DNA of 64,000 nt. Source: Sinonovacula constricta. Taxonomy: Eukaryota; Mollusca; Bivalvia; Cardiida; Solecurtidae. Below the pieces are notes generated by a model that did not search any database, was not told the origin of the DNA, and was given only the letters and a program-made list of their open reading frames with translations. Position 1 is the stretch's first letter, and each line of letters starts with the position of its first letter. This document shows, one piece after another, positions 21,650 through 35,329 of this stretch. The position numbers and the translations under genes are program-made. The DNA is taken from positions 12,309,740 to 12,373,739 of the forward strand of contig CM017569.1 in assembly GCA_007844125.1 (NCBI GenBank). Reading direction: 5' to 3'.

Positions 21650-24135
21650 CAATAAACTTGTTTTATGGACGAGCATATGGGCAGATGTACAGATAAAGTA
21701 ATGTTCAATGACACTTAATATCGTAAATGAAAACAATTATTAAACGCTAATTTCCCAAGGAAATAAATTACTCCAAATTTATTTGCTTTTTAAGTTTGAC
21801 AGATACATATACCTACTTCATTCCATTTAATAAACAATAACTATTTGTGAACGTCCATTATTACCATTTATTATTTGGTTTATTATTATAACATTTTCTT
21901 AATCAACACTAAATGTGATTGCAAAATCTTCTATTCATTTATACTTAGTTCATACATTTGATGCCATAGATAATGCTAAAAATCCCCCTTTTAGCGACAT
22001 GGAAGGTAATGTTAAAATATATATGTCTATATCTATAATTATTTCCCAAGCATTAGATTTGTATGAAATTAATATTCTATACTCAAATATTTCATGTCAA
22101 TTTATTTGGTTTTGTAAGCTGTCATTCTAAACGTGTGAATACAGCATAAATACTTTCAAAAACAAAAAATAGCATTGTCCTTTAAACGTTCCATTTTATT
22201 TCCAACACTTATTATGATGTAAATCACGTACAAAAACACAACAAAAAACGTTTTTACGTCGAAAATCTATCGTGCATTGTTTGTTAATAAAAAACTATTC
22301 ATGGAGTTATGTATATCGACACAAATATGTTTTCATAACAGTAATTCGTTTATTTAGCCAAAATGATTAAATTTTTTAGTTAGACACACAATAATACATA
22401 AATTAACTTAGACCATACACATATTAATGTAATTAAAAAGATACAGCAACTAAATATTAAGGAAATATAAAAATAATAACATTTGCATATAATATTATGC
22501 AACAACGATCAACTTGGTACTCAAACAAAATAGTAACAAACATGTACATATCACAACACACATGGGCCTTTTTGACCCCCCTTATATGTGGTCCGTTCGG
22601 GTACCCTTAAAAAGAGGGCAGTTTTAGACCGGGTCGTCCTGGAAGTGGGCCTTTTTGACCCCCTTCCCCCACCACACACACACACTCCCTGCTCACTTGC
22701 CTCAAGTAAGTGGTACATTCCTACTCTGTGTCAGAAATTGATTCTACATCTATTTGAATCTTTAATGGATTAGTGGAAGTAGGAGACATTTTTCTTTCAG
22801 AATATGTAAAGATGGATGTGTGCGTATTGGTCCTAATCAATATGTTTCAAAACGATTGAAAGACTGAACAAAGTTGGAATTAAGGCATTTGCTGCAGGCG
22901 GAAAACCTAGGCCATAAGTAACAGAGTCATTAAACCACCGCGTTAACTAAGACATTGTTCACAATTGCCAGTGATTTTATACTACGAGAAACATAATAGA
23001 GTTATTTTTCAGAGTAACGACTTTAATATGATGGTCCCATTCCGATATTTTAGTTGTTTACTTAATTCAATATTTACAATGATAGCACAATGACAGACAA
23101 AGAACATTCACCACAAAAGATTAGCAATAATTTAAAAGATAAAAAGGAGGCAAAATGTCATTTTTTTCTCAGACAAACATAATGTTGTTGAAGTATTTTT
23201 TGACAGAAAACTAAGAACAAAGTGATAAATTAAGAAGTTAAAACAACAGGTATAAAATTGTTATTACTTTACACAAAATATTTTGATCATATTTTACGTC
23301 ATCACAATGGAAATACGTGTGCATGGATTTTCGCGGATCTGTATAATCGGCCATTTATAACCTCCAAAGTCAACGTAAAACATTGTGTTACAGAAGTAAG
23401 CGTTAGCACGCTGTTAAAATTTTAGTGACAAGAAAAGTCATTTCCACTTACAGTGATATTTTCATTTTATACGAACTTTTTTCACACACGTCTTACTAAT
23501 CAGCTAGTACAATTATAACACAAATTCCGGTACCTGTTATGTTAATTATGCTGGATTCATACACATGCAATATCAGGTCATAAACAAGTGTAGTAAATTT
23601 TGATTGTTGTATTCTTAGGGTTTTTTCAGGGCATTTTGGTAGTTTGTTTATTTTTGGAAATTATCAAAATGTATTTTATTCTGCACATTGTAATCGGTCT
23701 TAGGGCATAGAAGGAACTTTAGATCGTGTCGCTTGAATTATTTACTTCAATGTCATTTAATATCAATTCAGTTATGCATTCAGTAGAAATCGGAAGAATG
23801 GTGTTGTTTCTATACCTCTAGGATTTTGAAAGTTAAATAAATGGGGTCACAGTTGTGTATGTTATTGAATGATAACATTTGCATGTACTAATGTTTTATC
23901 CAAGTTGCCTAAAAGGTAATCTAGACCATTACAAGTGTTCTGTTTGGTATGACACTAGCTAGTGGTTGTTTTCAATAAAATGATTTCGGCAACTCAAACT
24001 GCTTGTTTTGGTAGAGTTTTAATTAAACCCAATTATATATACATATATATATATATATAATGAAATCAAAATGAGGTATAATAAAGAAAAATGTATTATA
24101 AATGTTGTACAGTAATGCGTGCGTGTGTAGCTGAG
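21650..24135. other. Intergenic, no gene seen
   Basis: AT-rich sequence. Near 22560-22680 the phrase GGGCCTTTTTGACCCCC occurs twice, a small local duplication. A short (AT)n tract lies at about 24040-24060. Confidence 0.4.
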
Positions 24136-24141
24136 TATGAA

Positions 24142-25312
24142 AGTAGTAGAAAAAGTGGATTCTCGCGGCCATTTTAATTGCACTATGGTAGTACTATAGA
24201 ATATATAGTGTTTTTTGGGTGGTTCACAATAAATCCGTTATTTTGTCTTGGTGGTTCAAGTGGTGGTACTAATGAATATATAGCGTTTCATTGGTGGCAC
24301 GCTACTATCACGGTAATTGTTGGTGGCTCACTTGGCGGCACGAGTTGATAATAAGTGTTTGATGACAATGTAAGGTAAATAGATTGTGGTATTTGGCGGC
24401 ACTCTCAACGGCTCAATGATGATAAGTGTGAGGTCATGTTGATTTGAACAGTACGAGGTCATATGACAGTCATTTTGAAAAGTATACCTGAGCTGTTCAG
24501 GGCAGCAGAATGTGATAGTTTATAAAAATCGGTCTTGTTTATTACGTTGTCATGGGTTGGTGTTTTCCTATTTAAAGCGAACTGGCATAATAGGGTGTTG
24601 ACCGAGAGTATAATGTCAAGTAATGGATAATTTATCACACTGTATTCATTCAAACAAACCCACAGCATCATTAGATCTACTCGTGTATGACACAAAACTT
24701 CCTAACTTCGAAGGTGGCGGTCATAGCAGTCACGATATGATAAACCCACAAACATAGTAATTTATGTAAGCATCCCATCTTTACTGTGAGGCTTACCACA
24801 TTTTAAAATATAGATGTTGCTAGAAACATAAGAGACAAATTCAGTTAGTTTCATTCATTTTATTCAAGGGTAAAATACTTTTAGTGGTAGATATAGATAC
24901 AAATGTGAAGAAAATACTTTAAAGTTGTTGAGGTAGATACTATATATATATGAAGAATAGTATATTCTAAACTTTTATCAAAACTTTACTATGACTAAAT
25001 TATGGTTTTGAAAACAGAGGTAAAAAAACTTTTGTTAATATCAAATTAGAAAGAAACCAGGTAAAATAACAAAACAAATCACAGTGTATATAGCATTTGG
25101 CTTTATAACAACAAGTTGGTTTCATTCCTTTTATTCAATGGCAAAATACAATTGGAGGTAGATATAATAAAAAGAAAATACAAATGTGAAGAAAATACTT
25201 CAAAGTTGTTGAGGTAGACACTATAAATATGAAGAATAGTATATTCTAAACTTTTATCAAAACTTTACCATGACTAAAATTATATACATAGCATATGGTT
25301 TTATAACAACAA
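24142..25312. repeat. Polinton left inverted arm
   Basis: Pairs with 28772-30078. The outer 500 bp holds short repeated words around GGTGGTTCA and GGTGGCAC. The inner part is a tandem duplication of about 280 bp (copies near 24840 and 25120, each starting TTGGTTTCATTC or close to it), so the arm grew by local duplication. Confidence 0.85.
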
Positions 25313-26419
25313 GTTAAATAATATCACCTAAGGTTCATTACGAAATTGAAATATCATTTAAGATTCACCACAAATATATATATTTTTTAAACATCACTAA
25401 TTTAGTATATAATTTAAACTTTCAATTGTGAAAATAGTTTTTTTCATATGTATTTAACTTTTCTACTTAAAACATAAAGATTATTTTATTGTAAATATCA
25501 AAATAGAAAGAAAAATAGCATTGAACAAACATATATTAAAAGTAATATAAAGCATGTTAAATCAATTTCAACAATTATAGAATAAGAATATATGACAAAG
25601 TCCTATGAGTATTGCAACATATACCAAACTCCGATAAAGCACAGAACAAAAGTATTTCACATGCAAGCCAAGCGAAAAGTAAGATCAAATTTGTGGTGAG
25701 TCATTTAAGGAAAAGAGCAAACCCGACAGTGACCGCCTTGGAACGGTCAGTCGGCAATATGGACCAATGGAAGCCAATGGAATGATTGCAAACAATATAT
25801 TATCCAAATATACAAAGCATAAATATCACTTAAATGTTGTTTAATTTATCTGTGAGCAATTAACAATGTCTATCTATAGAATACATTTGTATCATATAAC
25901 GTTAGACTAGATGAAATAAAACTTAAATAAAAGGTTTACATATCATTAAAACGTGTTTGTATTTTCAAAACCCTAAAACTATTTTAATTCTTATAATTTA
26001 TCTAACAAAAGAAATCATAATATACAAAGCATTTTGGTTATTTCACATCAAAAAGACATAAAACATTTCTAAAATAATTTCGTTTCAAAAGCCAATTGAA
26101 TGATTAAAATCAATATATACTCGAAATATACAAACATAAATATCACTTTAATGTTTCTGAGGTATATATACATATGAGTAAACAATACTTTTAACTTTTA
26201 AAAGCATTACTTTTGAGGTAGACACTTTATCAAATACGAATGTAGATATTTCAGTTAAAATACCTTAAGGTTTATAACATAACATGGTTATAAGATATGA
26301 TAAAAAGTATCAAAACTTCACCATAGTTTAAATCATGATTTAGAAAACACAGATAAAATTGTCTCTCATCAAAAAGACATAAAACATTTCTAAAAAAAAA
26401 ATGATCAGATATTAAACCC

Positions 26420-26806
26420 TCAATACCCTGGAATATTTATTGAACATTTTATTCAGAAATGGTTAGACAATAAAGACGCTTATGCTGTTCAGCGGCAAGT
26501 CATAAGGAAATATAAAACACCGCAAGTGCAGGTTGCAGAGCTTAATGATCAAGCTGATATGGATCTCATGTCTGTTGAAAACATTGCAAAGTACAATGAT
26601 GGTGTAAAGTAATTGCTAATTGTAATAGATATTTTGTCACGGTTTTTAATTGTTCGTCCACTATTGAATGAAAAATCGCAAACAAGTATACAAGCAGTCG
26701 AAGAGATTTTAAAAATGCGTAAATTTACAAAAATAAGGACTGACAAAGGTTCAGAATTCATAAATCACGATTTTAAGAACTTTATGAAAGTACAGAGAAA
26801 CAAATA
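26420..26806 (+). pseudogene. Polinton-type integrase fragment, broken
   Basis: The frame opens near NPQYPG and runs through WLDNKDAYAVQRQVIRKYKT and ADMDLMSVENIAKYNDG. It meets an in-frame TAA at 26611-26613, then continues with a VIDILSRF strand and RTDKGSEFINHDF. This is the retroviral-like integrase core of Polintons. The first two catalytic Asp positions are visible (ADMDLM and RTDKG). The third acidic residue is absent because the frame ends at 26806. The internal stop and truncation make it non-functional. Confidence 0.8.
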
Positions 26807-27204
26807 GTTTTCCAATCTTATAAATTTTCTTTTTTTAATGAAAATATACAACTAGAAAATAATTTGCATTGTACACAATTTCTAAATGAAATTGTTGCTA
26901 CATATTTATGAAACATTTTTTATTGTAATAAGTACTTTTCGTTGAGATCAAAATTAACAACTATCTGGATTATTTAAGTAATAAAAACAACACAATATAT
27001 AATCACTGTATACATTTGGCTTATAACATTCAAAATAAAGAATGACTAGAATTTTAAAACAATGTATTTATTAATTTGATCAATCTATTCCATAATAAAA
27101 TAAGATGTTGGTTTTATCAAAGCGTTTATTTAGAAATTGTGTACAATGCAAAATTATTTTCTAGTTGTATATTTTCATTAAAAAAAGATTGGAAAACTAT
27201 TTGT
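26797..27204. repeat. Inner inverted repeat of the Polinton relic
   Basis: The arm 26797-26890 (ACAAATAGTTTTCCAATC and on) is mirrored at about 27127-27204 (ending GATTGGAAAACTATTTGT). Each arm is about 80-90 bp and near-identical, separated by about 240 bp. It could be a fold-back left by the internal deletion or a nested small element. Confidence 0.7.
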
Positions 27205-28167
27205 CACAAAGTAAACTTTTAAAACTAACTGGTTTATTTTAAACTTAATTCAAAAGTATTGCTGGTTAGAAAAATTATATTTTGAAAACTGAAAAGTTTG
27301 ATTTTGTTATATGTTTAAAATAAATTCATTCCATAAACATAGTGAGAATTTTTTATCGTATTTTTTTTTAAATATTGTTGAACATGATTATAACTTAAAT
27401 AATATTTTTATACTTATATATTTCTTTATTTTTTTATTATAATACTTTTGTATAAATATAATGTCTATCTCAAAAACATTTTTAGCTCAGTTATAATGTT
27501 TACTTAAAAACAAAACATGATTTCTAAATAATTATAACTTTAATAATAGTTTTGTTATTACAGTTGAAAAGGTATTTTTAATATCATTTTAATAATTTTT
27601 TATAACTTGTATATAAAAAGAAAAATACTATATACATTGTGATTATTTCTATGGTTTCTTTCAAAATTTATTTTGATAATGAAATTTGACTTAAACTTTC
27701 AATTCTAAAAAGTAATTAATTGTGTTTTTCATATTAGTTTTTCTTCGGAATATTAAAAATTTAATTGAAAGAAACAGTTTGGTAAATGTCTACCTCGAAA
27801 ACAATAATAAAGGTAAGGAAACTAACTATTGTTTTACTTTGATTATGTTCCAAACAACATCTGTATTTTACTCTTATTATATGCTTCGTAGCAAAGTGGT
27901 TACTTTAATCTTACATGAAGCTTTATCACAACAAGACTCCCGTGAAATCAGGTTGCTATACCATTAAGTACTTAACTAACAGCTTAGTGTACTTTATAGA
28001 AATAGATCTAGTTGTACCTAATCATGTCATGCATTTGTTCATATGGATACATTGCGATAAGAAGTTATCAATTACTTAACTTAAGCCATTAAATAACAGT
28101 CAACACCCCACATTTAAGATAAGGTATGTTATAAATCGTGAAGACTGATCATCGGTGTCATCTGCAC

Positions 28168-28430
28168 AATGGCTGAAAGACTGAATGCTCGTTGCTCTGA
28201 ATGTGGACAACCATGTTAAAAGATGTAGGTTCTGTATCTGTATTTTTAAAACATTTTGATCAGGAACATGCATGTATCGAACCCGATGAGGTTGATGAAG
28301 AGTTCGATGAACCTGAGTATCAATATTGTTTAAGGTGTACTTTTAACATGAAACCATCATTTAAAAAATTCCCCTCTTTCCACCTCACCTTCCAAGACCC
28401 TAACACCATACATACACCTGGGCCCTTTTA
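28168..28430 (+). pseudogene. Remnant Polinton coding segment with Cys motifs
   Basis: ATG at 28168 gives MAERLNARCSECGQPC and a stop. An overlapping frame (from 28201) gives FLKHFDQEHACIEPDEVDEE, then a C..C pair (YCLRC) and a Ser/Pro/Phe-rich tail. The CxxC patterns hint at a zinc-binding protein, and the acidic run is coding-like. I cannot name the family. It lies inside the Polinton, between the integrase fragment and the right arm. Confidence 0.35.
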
Positions 28431-28771
28431 AGAACCCTCCTTTAAATTCATCACGGTCCCTTTACAAAACCTTCCACCGTCTCACTGCGTTCGAGTCGTA
28501 TTTGAGACTATGAACTTGCAATGAGATTGTGTTTTTATGTTGGTTCTACGAACCTATTAAAAAGAAATCTATTAAAATTTTCCCAAAAAAGTAGTAAAGA
28601 AAAAAGACATATACTGTTTAAACGTATGAATTTTTATATGAAGTGTTATTTTGCAGTCATCACAATAAAATCATAGTTAAATAAACTGTTATGAAACAAA
28701 GTAAAACATTATCATTTTAATGTTGCTAATCCAACTTATTTAACAAATACGAACGTGTTGTCGATTAAATT

Positions 28772-30078
28772 GTTGTTATAAAACCATATGCTATGTATAT
28801 TGTGATTGTGTTTTGTTATTTTACCTGGTTTCTTTCTAATTTTAAATTAACAAAATTTTACAACTTGAAAAACATATTTACCTCTGTTTTCAAAACCATA
28901 ATTTAAGTCATGGTAAAGTTTTGATAAAAGTTTAGAATATACTATTCTTCACATTTATAGTTTTCCTATAGTGTCTACCTCAACAACTTTAAAGTATTTT
29001 CTTCACATTTGTATTTTCTTTTTACTATATCTACCTCCAAAAGTATTTTGCCATTAAATACAAGGAATGAAACCAACTTGTTGTTACAAAGCCAAATGCT
29101 ATGTACACTGTGATTTGTTTTGTTATTTTACCTGGTTTCTTTTTAATTTGATATTTACAAAAGTTTTATTTACCTATGTTTTCAAGACCATAATTGAGTC
29201 ATAGTAAAGTTTTGATAAAAGTTTAGAATATACTATTCTTCATATTAATAGTGTCTACCTCAACAACTTTCAAGTATTTTCTTCACATTTGTATCTATAT
29301 CTACCACCGAAAGTATTTTACCATTGAATAAAATGAATGAAACCAACTGAATTTGTCTCTTATGTTTCTAGCAACATCGATATTTTAAAATGTGGTAAGC
29401 TTCACAGTTAAGATGGGATGCTTACATGAATTACTATGTTTGTGGGTTTATCATATCGTGACTGCTATGACCGCCACGCTCTTATATCATCACCTTCGAA
29501 GTTAGGAAGTTTTGTGTCATACACGAGTAGATCTAATGATGCTGTGGGTTTGTTTGAATGATTACAGTGTGATAAGTTATCCATTACTTAACATTATACT
29601 CTCGGTCAACACCCTGTTATACCAGTTCGCTTTAAAAAGGAAAACACCAACCCATGACAACGTAATAAACAAGATCGATTTTTAACTATCACATTCTGCC
29701 GCCCTGAACAGCTCAGGTATACTTTTCAAAATGACTGTCATATGACCTCGTACTGCTCAAATCAACACGACCTCACACTTATCATCATTGAGCCGTTGAG
29801 CGTGCCGCCAAATACCACAATCTATTTACCTTACACTGTCATCAAACACTTATTAAAAATGACCGCTATGATCAACTCGTGCCGCCAAGTGAGCCACCAA
29901 CAATTACCGTGATAGTAGCGTGCCACCAATGAAACACTATATATTCTATAGAACCACCACTTGAACCACCAAGACAAAATGGCGGATTTATTGTGAACCA
30001 CACAAAAAACACTATATATTCTATACTACCACCATAGTGCAATCATATTGGCCGCGAGAATCCACTTTTTCTACTACT
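28772..30078. repeat. Polinton right inverted arm
   Basis: Inverse of the left arm, including the same internal duplication. The two arms differ by scattered substitutions and small indels (for example an extra AATGACCGCTATG-like stretch near 29855), so they are not recently homogenised. Confidence 0.85.
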
Positions 30079-30084
30079 TATGAA

Positions 30085-30980
30085 CTGTTTTACCTTAATA
30101 ATGAAAATATGTTTTAAGCGCCTTTAAAGTAATTAAGTATTAACGCGATTTAGATCAGATAAATTTAACAGATTATTATTATGTCTCTTTTAAATATAAT
30201 TCACACATTAAATGTTTTCTTGGAAAATACTCACCACATACTGCTTCAGTTATATAAAAGACAACCGTTTTTATTTCCTTAAATACCACTGAAAACAAGT
30301 GGTTTGTTCTCCGAAGGATTGTTATCTATAACAATCCACAGCAAGTGCCGCAAAGACGTTTCACCGTTAAAATCATTAAAAAAATAGTATTGTTTGTGTC
30401 TCATTTTATGATGATGGGAATCACAACACTGTGGTTTCAGCTGAAACTTACTGACAGAAAAAAATTGAAACGATATTTCCATATTTTATAATGATTATAT
30501 GTGCATGCCCTGTAGTTGTGTGTGATATTTAGACAGTTACTGCTGCCGCAGCATTTCATCCTCATGATAAAGTATGACGAAGAGAGTTAACCAACCTGAT
30601 TGCCCCACAGCCTTTTTGCTCACTATAAATTAGTTTTATAACATTATTCTGTTCATCTTATGCGCCAATTAATCAATTAATAAAAAAATAAATACAATTT
30701 AATACCCCCCTCAAAGAAGTCGACGTCCTCATTAAGACTGTAGGACAACGTCTTACATTAAGTTGATATGGAATGTATATAAATTACGTAACATCGTTGA
30801 TGTATGTTCATAATGGCAACTCTTACTTGTTTGACAAATTTTGTGAAGAGGTATGGTTGAAATGCGTGCTAAACTTCAATTAATGTTTGTATGTTAAATT
30901 ATTAATAAATTTCATCAAATACAATATACTAATCTTTAGCAATGTCAACCATTTAGTAGCATAATAATTTAAAAAATAAA

Positions 30981-30985
<5 letters not shown>
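30085..30985. other. Intergenic, nothing seen
   Basis: AT-rich sequence to the right of the Polinton. Short open frames here lack any recognisable motif. Confidence 0.4.

Positions 30986-31078
<93 letters not shown>
30986..31078. repeat. (AT)n microsatellite
   Basis: A near-perfect AT dinucleotide tract of about 90 bp. Confidence 0.97.
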
Positions 31079-33809
31079 CAACGAATGTATTTTTGGCGCC
31101 GCTCTTGAGAGGATGCCTCTTATGGAATGCATTTTTATGAGGACGCTAGTGTACAAGTCAATAACACGATGTCACGGTTGTTCTGTGGAATACTTTTCAG
31201 AGAAAAGAGCCTCGTGTTCTGTTTATTAACAGTGCAGCATGCAACAGCAATGTGTAGCTAGCAATTATAAAAAAAGTAGCAGGCAATAATAAGAATTCGC
31301 AGCCGTTTGGCGTTGTCTTGTTTAACAAACTGAGCATGCCTATGATAGCAATGCAGCGTGTTATTACAGATATAGCAAAGAGCAAAAATAAAAAGCAAAA
31401 TAGCATATAGACCAGTTCCCATCAGAGTTACGATTCGTTACTATGACATATTTATGTATTGAATCGACAATATGAATAAAGTGTTTAGTCCGCAGGATAA
31501 CCATCTTCTTGTTTACAGCGCATGCTTTCTACGGCGCTTTGGGTGTCTCACATCTGTGTCCTTTCTTCTAAATAATACAAATGTACCTTTTTGTGTATAC
31601 ATATTTGCAATAATTTAAAATTAAAACGTATACACAGCTCTTGATAACATTGTTGGTAAACTTTATCAGAAAGAAAATCGTACAACCTGAATCAAATGAA
31701 TAAAAGAACGTTCACACTGTCAGAAATCTGGAAAGCAAGTTGACCATCTGTTTGATTGTTTGCCTTTACTGTGTATAGCGTGTTGTGAACACGTGGCATG
31801 ACCTTATACCACATTATCCTTACACCTGGCATTCATGTCGTGGACTTTTTTACTTGCATGAGAGTTAGCCAGGGAGCTTCATGTATACCACTACCATTTT
31901 AAACAACTTGGATATGTCACGGCCCGAGACTGAACAATGTTCTATCATGTTCTATGAAAAAAAAAGTTTAATCTTTTACAATACCTTTTAATTGAATTAT
32001 TTTTTAAAGAATTTCTTAATATAGAAGCTGCTATTCGTCTGCACATTACACTACACGCGTGTGCATTTTACTAGCTTTAGCATTAAAATGTAAAAGAAAT
32101 AAAAATACTTTTAAATTAACCAACCAATATATATATAAGAATGATAAAAATGTAAGCTCGTGAGTTTTAAGTGTGTTAAGTAAACCTATGACGAACAATT
32201 AAAAAGTATGCAGATTTACATTTTTGTTATTCGGAAAGAAGGAAGCAAAACAGAGAACAGAAAATCGCGGTGACAAAAATAACAGATGTCGCGGTATTGT
32301 ATAGAAATAAAATAACAAGTATGAAGTAGAGTGACAAAAACAGAAAGTGATTGCAATTCAAGTTTGTTTGACAGTGATCTAGTTGTGCTTTCCAAAAGTA
32401 AGGAAGTTCTGGTGGACTGTTATCAATAAGTATAGCCTTACATAATGTATTTATTACACACTATCCCGACCGAGGCTGGGTAGAGTCAGTGTTACGTAAT
32501 TGCTGTAGCTAATTGCCGCAGCATTGAACTGACATGTGTGTTTATTGCACTTTGGCAACTGTTTATACAGCTGTATTGTGATGTGGGTGATGTGACTAGG
32601 TCTAAGTGGGAGAAGGGGCAGAAAAGGAGCTGTGCGCGTTAAGGTGATTTCATGTTGTTAACCAGGAGACATGACCCACCCCTCTATCTTAGAGCGAGCG
32701 CGACCACAAAGCGCTAGCGTCTTAAGTCGCTGGGAGACATTCGATCAACTAAAGAAATGTCTTTTCAATTTTCCTTCGAACTTAACAAAAGGGAAATAAA
32801 AATTACAAAAAAATATTCGAATCCCAAAATCTCTATTCGAATACCGACTTGATATTCGAATATTCGAATATTCGTTAACATCCCTACTTTTAATTTGTTT
32901 AGTGCGACCTTGCATCTAAATAAAGCACCAACAAATTACAGAAACAGACTTGTATAGGATTACATGTACTAAGATTTCGAAGAAAAATGTACATGTATAT
33001 CCTTGCCCAAAACAACACCAAAAAAGCACCATTTCGATGAGTCACCGGAAGCCTATTCTAACTTGTGTTTTTCTTTACAGCAAAAGGTAAAAATCTATTT
33101 TTTTTGTCAGCAGTGAATAAGGAAACACCATTTGTTGACCGTGTAATATAATAAACAACGGTTTTCTTGAATTTGTTATGTAGTTATTAAACCGTTGTTA
33201 AAATATGTATTTTAATTGCAGTTGTTTGTAGACAAGTTGATTGTAGTCTGCCTCTGATTTAAGTTAACTAGTCTTTCGTTGATTTATTGATATATTGTCT
33301 TACAGTGATTATACAATGTTTTAGTCTAAATGACACTAATAACTAATAAAAAATGTCGTTGTCTTTGTTGCAAACGCGTGTTTCTTCAGTAAACAGAAGA
33401 GAAAAATAAGCTAAATTTCTAGTAAAATGTATTTTGGGACGTATTTCAAGATTACCATTTTTAAACAAGCTATCACAAAAACAGAATACGAAATCTAAAC
33501 TTGCTGATTTGACAAAGCAAATACATTCATCGTGGTAATTAACGTATGCCCTAAACCACTCGATTGCATTTTTTATGTTTTAAAATCCCATTTTTTTCCA
33601 CGAACACGTCTATAAGTTTAATGTTTTCATTTTTCTTCTTTGCGCTATATGGGTTTGGCTGTTTAATTTGAGGTTTTTACTCAGAGTGGGTGAGATTTTC
33701 CAATAAATCCTATTGTTTATTTAACATTAAAACTGATTATATATTCAAAGCAGTGTTTAAGCCCCATTGATCATATCTAATGACATAATAATGTAAACTG
33801 AAATCTTCC
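31079..33809. other. Upstream region of the shematrin-like gene
   Basis: No coding exon was recognised. At 32820-32886 the word ATTCGAATA is repeated several times and ends in GTTAACATCCCTAC. That looks like one end of a common hAT-like element whose partner end I could not find. Confidence 0.4.
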
Positions 33810-33816
33810 TATAAAA
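33810..33816 (+). promoter_or_regulatory. TATA box of the shematrin-like gene
   Basis: TATAAAA lies about 30 bp upstream of a plausible transcription start near 33840. The short leader exon after it ends at 33870 (AATAACAG before GTATGT). This is a strong core promoter, as expected for a highly expressed secreted-protein gene. Confidence 0.7.
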
Positions 33817-33839
33817 GACCTGCACAGTCGGTCGCAAAT

Positions 33840-33870
33840 TGCATCCTCCTTGAGCCTAGCCAAATAACAG
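33840..33870 (+). other. 5' non-coding exon of the shematrin-like gene
   Basis: A short leader exon between the inferred start and the donor GTATGT. It is joined to the acceptor TTTAACAG at 34335, which lies 6 bp before the ATG. The exact start is an estimate from the TATA position. Confidence 0.55.
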
Positions 33871-33925
33871 GTATGTTCATTTCTAACAGACTTACGAATA
33901 TTGTTGTTATAGAAAATATTAAAGA

Positions 33926-34066
<141 letters not shown>

Positions 34067-34341
34067 GATTCTGATTCTGAGATTACATATTTGAAAGCAA
34101 ATCTTGAAAACTTGATTGTTTTGTTTACATTTTAGTACAATCCATAATAGATATGTTTTAAACAGTTTTAGTTTGTTACCAGCCGTTGTAGTTTAAGTAT
34201 AAACTAAGGTTAAAATGTCATTGAGCGCGTGGTATATTTTTGTATTTGGTTCGAGTGGTTTTGACAGAACATGAAACCTGTTAAAGACCAAGACTGTCAA
34301 ATTTTAACTAATCTATAACCGGTTATCTTTAACAGGCAACC

Positions 34342-35229
34342 ATGAAGGCATTGCTAGTTTTCTCTCTTCTCATCGCTACCGCGCTGGCCTATAAGAAATA
34401 TGGCTATGGCGGCGGCTTTGGTGTAGGCGGTTTTGGTGGCGGAGGCTTTGGTGGTGGTGGTGGCTTTGGTGGTGGTGGTGGCTTTGGTGGTGCAGGTTTT
34501 GGTGGGTTTGGCGGTGGTGGCGGCTATGGCGGTGGATCGTGCGGAAAGAAAGGCTGCTGGGTTTGGCGCCCGTTCGTTTACTGGCGGAGAATCTGGATCC
34601 CACGTGGTGGATTTGGCGGCGGTGTAGGTGGTGGAGGATTCGGTGGCGGTTTCGACGGTGGTTTCGGAGGATTTGGTGGGGGTGGTGGATTCGGAGGATT
34701 TGGCGGGGCTGGCGGTTTCGGAGGAGGTGGCGGCTTCGGAGGTGGCGGCTTCGGTGGAGGTGGCGGCTTCGGAGGTGGCGGCTTCGGTGGAGGTGGCGGC
34801 TTCGGAGGTGGATTCGGAGGAGTTGGCGGCGGTTACGGCTACGGTGAGTGCGACCTATTATTAATCCGAGTGTTTTATTAGAATTTGTATTAACATCTCA
34901 TCAAATCCATAAATATACATATACTTTAAGCACTTGTGTATTTTCTTGGTTCCTTTCCGTTTTTGTTTACCAAGCCGACATTAGAGTACTCATATTTTAA
35001 CTGTACAAACATATTGATCATAATTGATTTGTGAACGTTTGCTTTAACAACGATCCTTTAATAAAACAGGGAGAAAAAGAAAATGACCAATGAAAATTGC
35101 TTGGATTGAGATAATAACTGATAACATTCATAGTAACACTTTAACCGCTATCATAATTTATTGTTAACATGTTACATTAATGTATTTTTGTATTTCCACT
35201 CTGTTTTAGGCAAAAAGAACTATTATTGA
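34342..35229 (+). CDS. Shematrin-like glycine-rich secreted protein
   Basis: Two coding exons, 34342-34843 and 35210-35229 (donor GTGAGT, acceptor CTGTTTTAG), code 173 residues. Residues 1-16 (MKALLVFSLLIATALA) are a signal peptide. The mature protein is made of GGFGGGG-type repeats. A conserved-looking core at residues 67-88 has two Cys and many Trp, Tyr and Arg (CGKKGC, then VWRPFVYWRRIWIPRG). The second exon supplies only GKKNYY and the stop. A basic-plus-tyrosine tail after Gly repeats is the signature of shematrins, proteins secreted by mantle cells into the shell matrix. Without using the splice the frame would end ECDLLLIRVFY, which looks like intron read-through. Other Gly-rich matrix or cuticle proteins are possible. 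Confidence 0.8.
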
Positions 35230-35304
35230 TCGTAGACGGATCGGACGGTTTCGGCACCATGGACAACGACTTGTTTTCTTATTTTTGTTCACGAACTATA
35301 TTTA

Positions 35305-35310
35305 AATAAA
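35305..35310 (+). promoter_or_regulatory. Poly(A) signal of the shematrin-like gene
   Basis: AATAAA lies about 75 bp after the stop codon, giving a short 3' untranslated region. Confidence 0.7.
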
Positions 35311-35329
35311 TTTATTTGCTGATTAAGAC

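Larger units (their letters stand above)
24142..30078. mobile_element. Internally deleted Polinton/Maverick transposon
   Basis: A 5,937-bp element with long inverted arms (about 24142-25312 and 28772-30078). Ends are AGTAGTAGAAAAAGTGG and its inverse. Perfect 6-bp direct repeats TATGAA flank it (24136-24141 and 30079-30084). The AG start, very long inverted repeats and 6-bp duplication are the hallmarks of Polintons. The only recognisable gene is part of an integrase (26420-26806). Full Polintons are about 15-20 kb with polymerase, ATPase, protease and capsid genes, so most of the element is gone. It is a relic unable to move by itself. Confidence 0.88.

Noticed and set aside
28201..28431. 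An intact Polinton gene
   Set aside because: The Cys-rich start and the acidic part are in different frames with a stop between them. I keep it only as a remnant.
34376..34864. Other-frame translations in the Gly-rich exon (Arg/Trp-rich and Val/Ala-rich chains)
   Set aside because: They overlap the clearly spliced shematrin-like frame and arise from GGN codon runs read out of phase.
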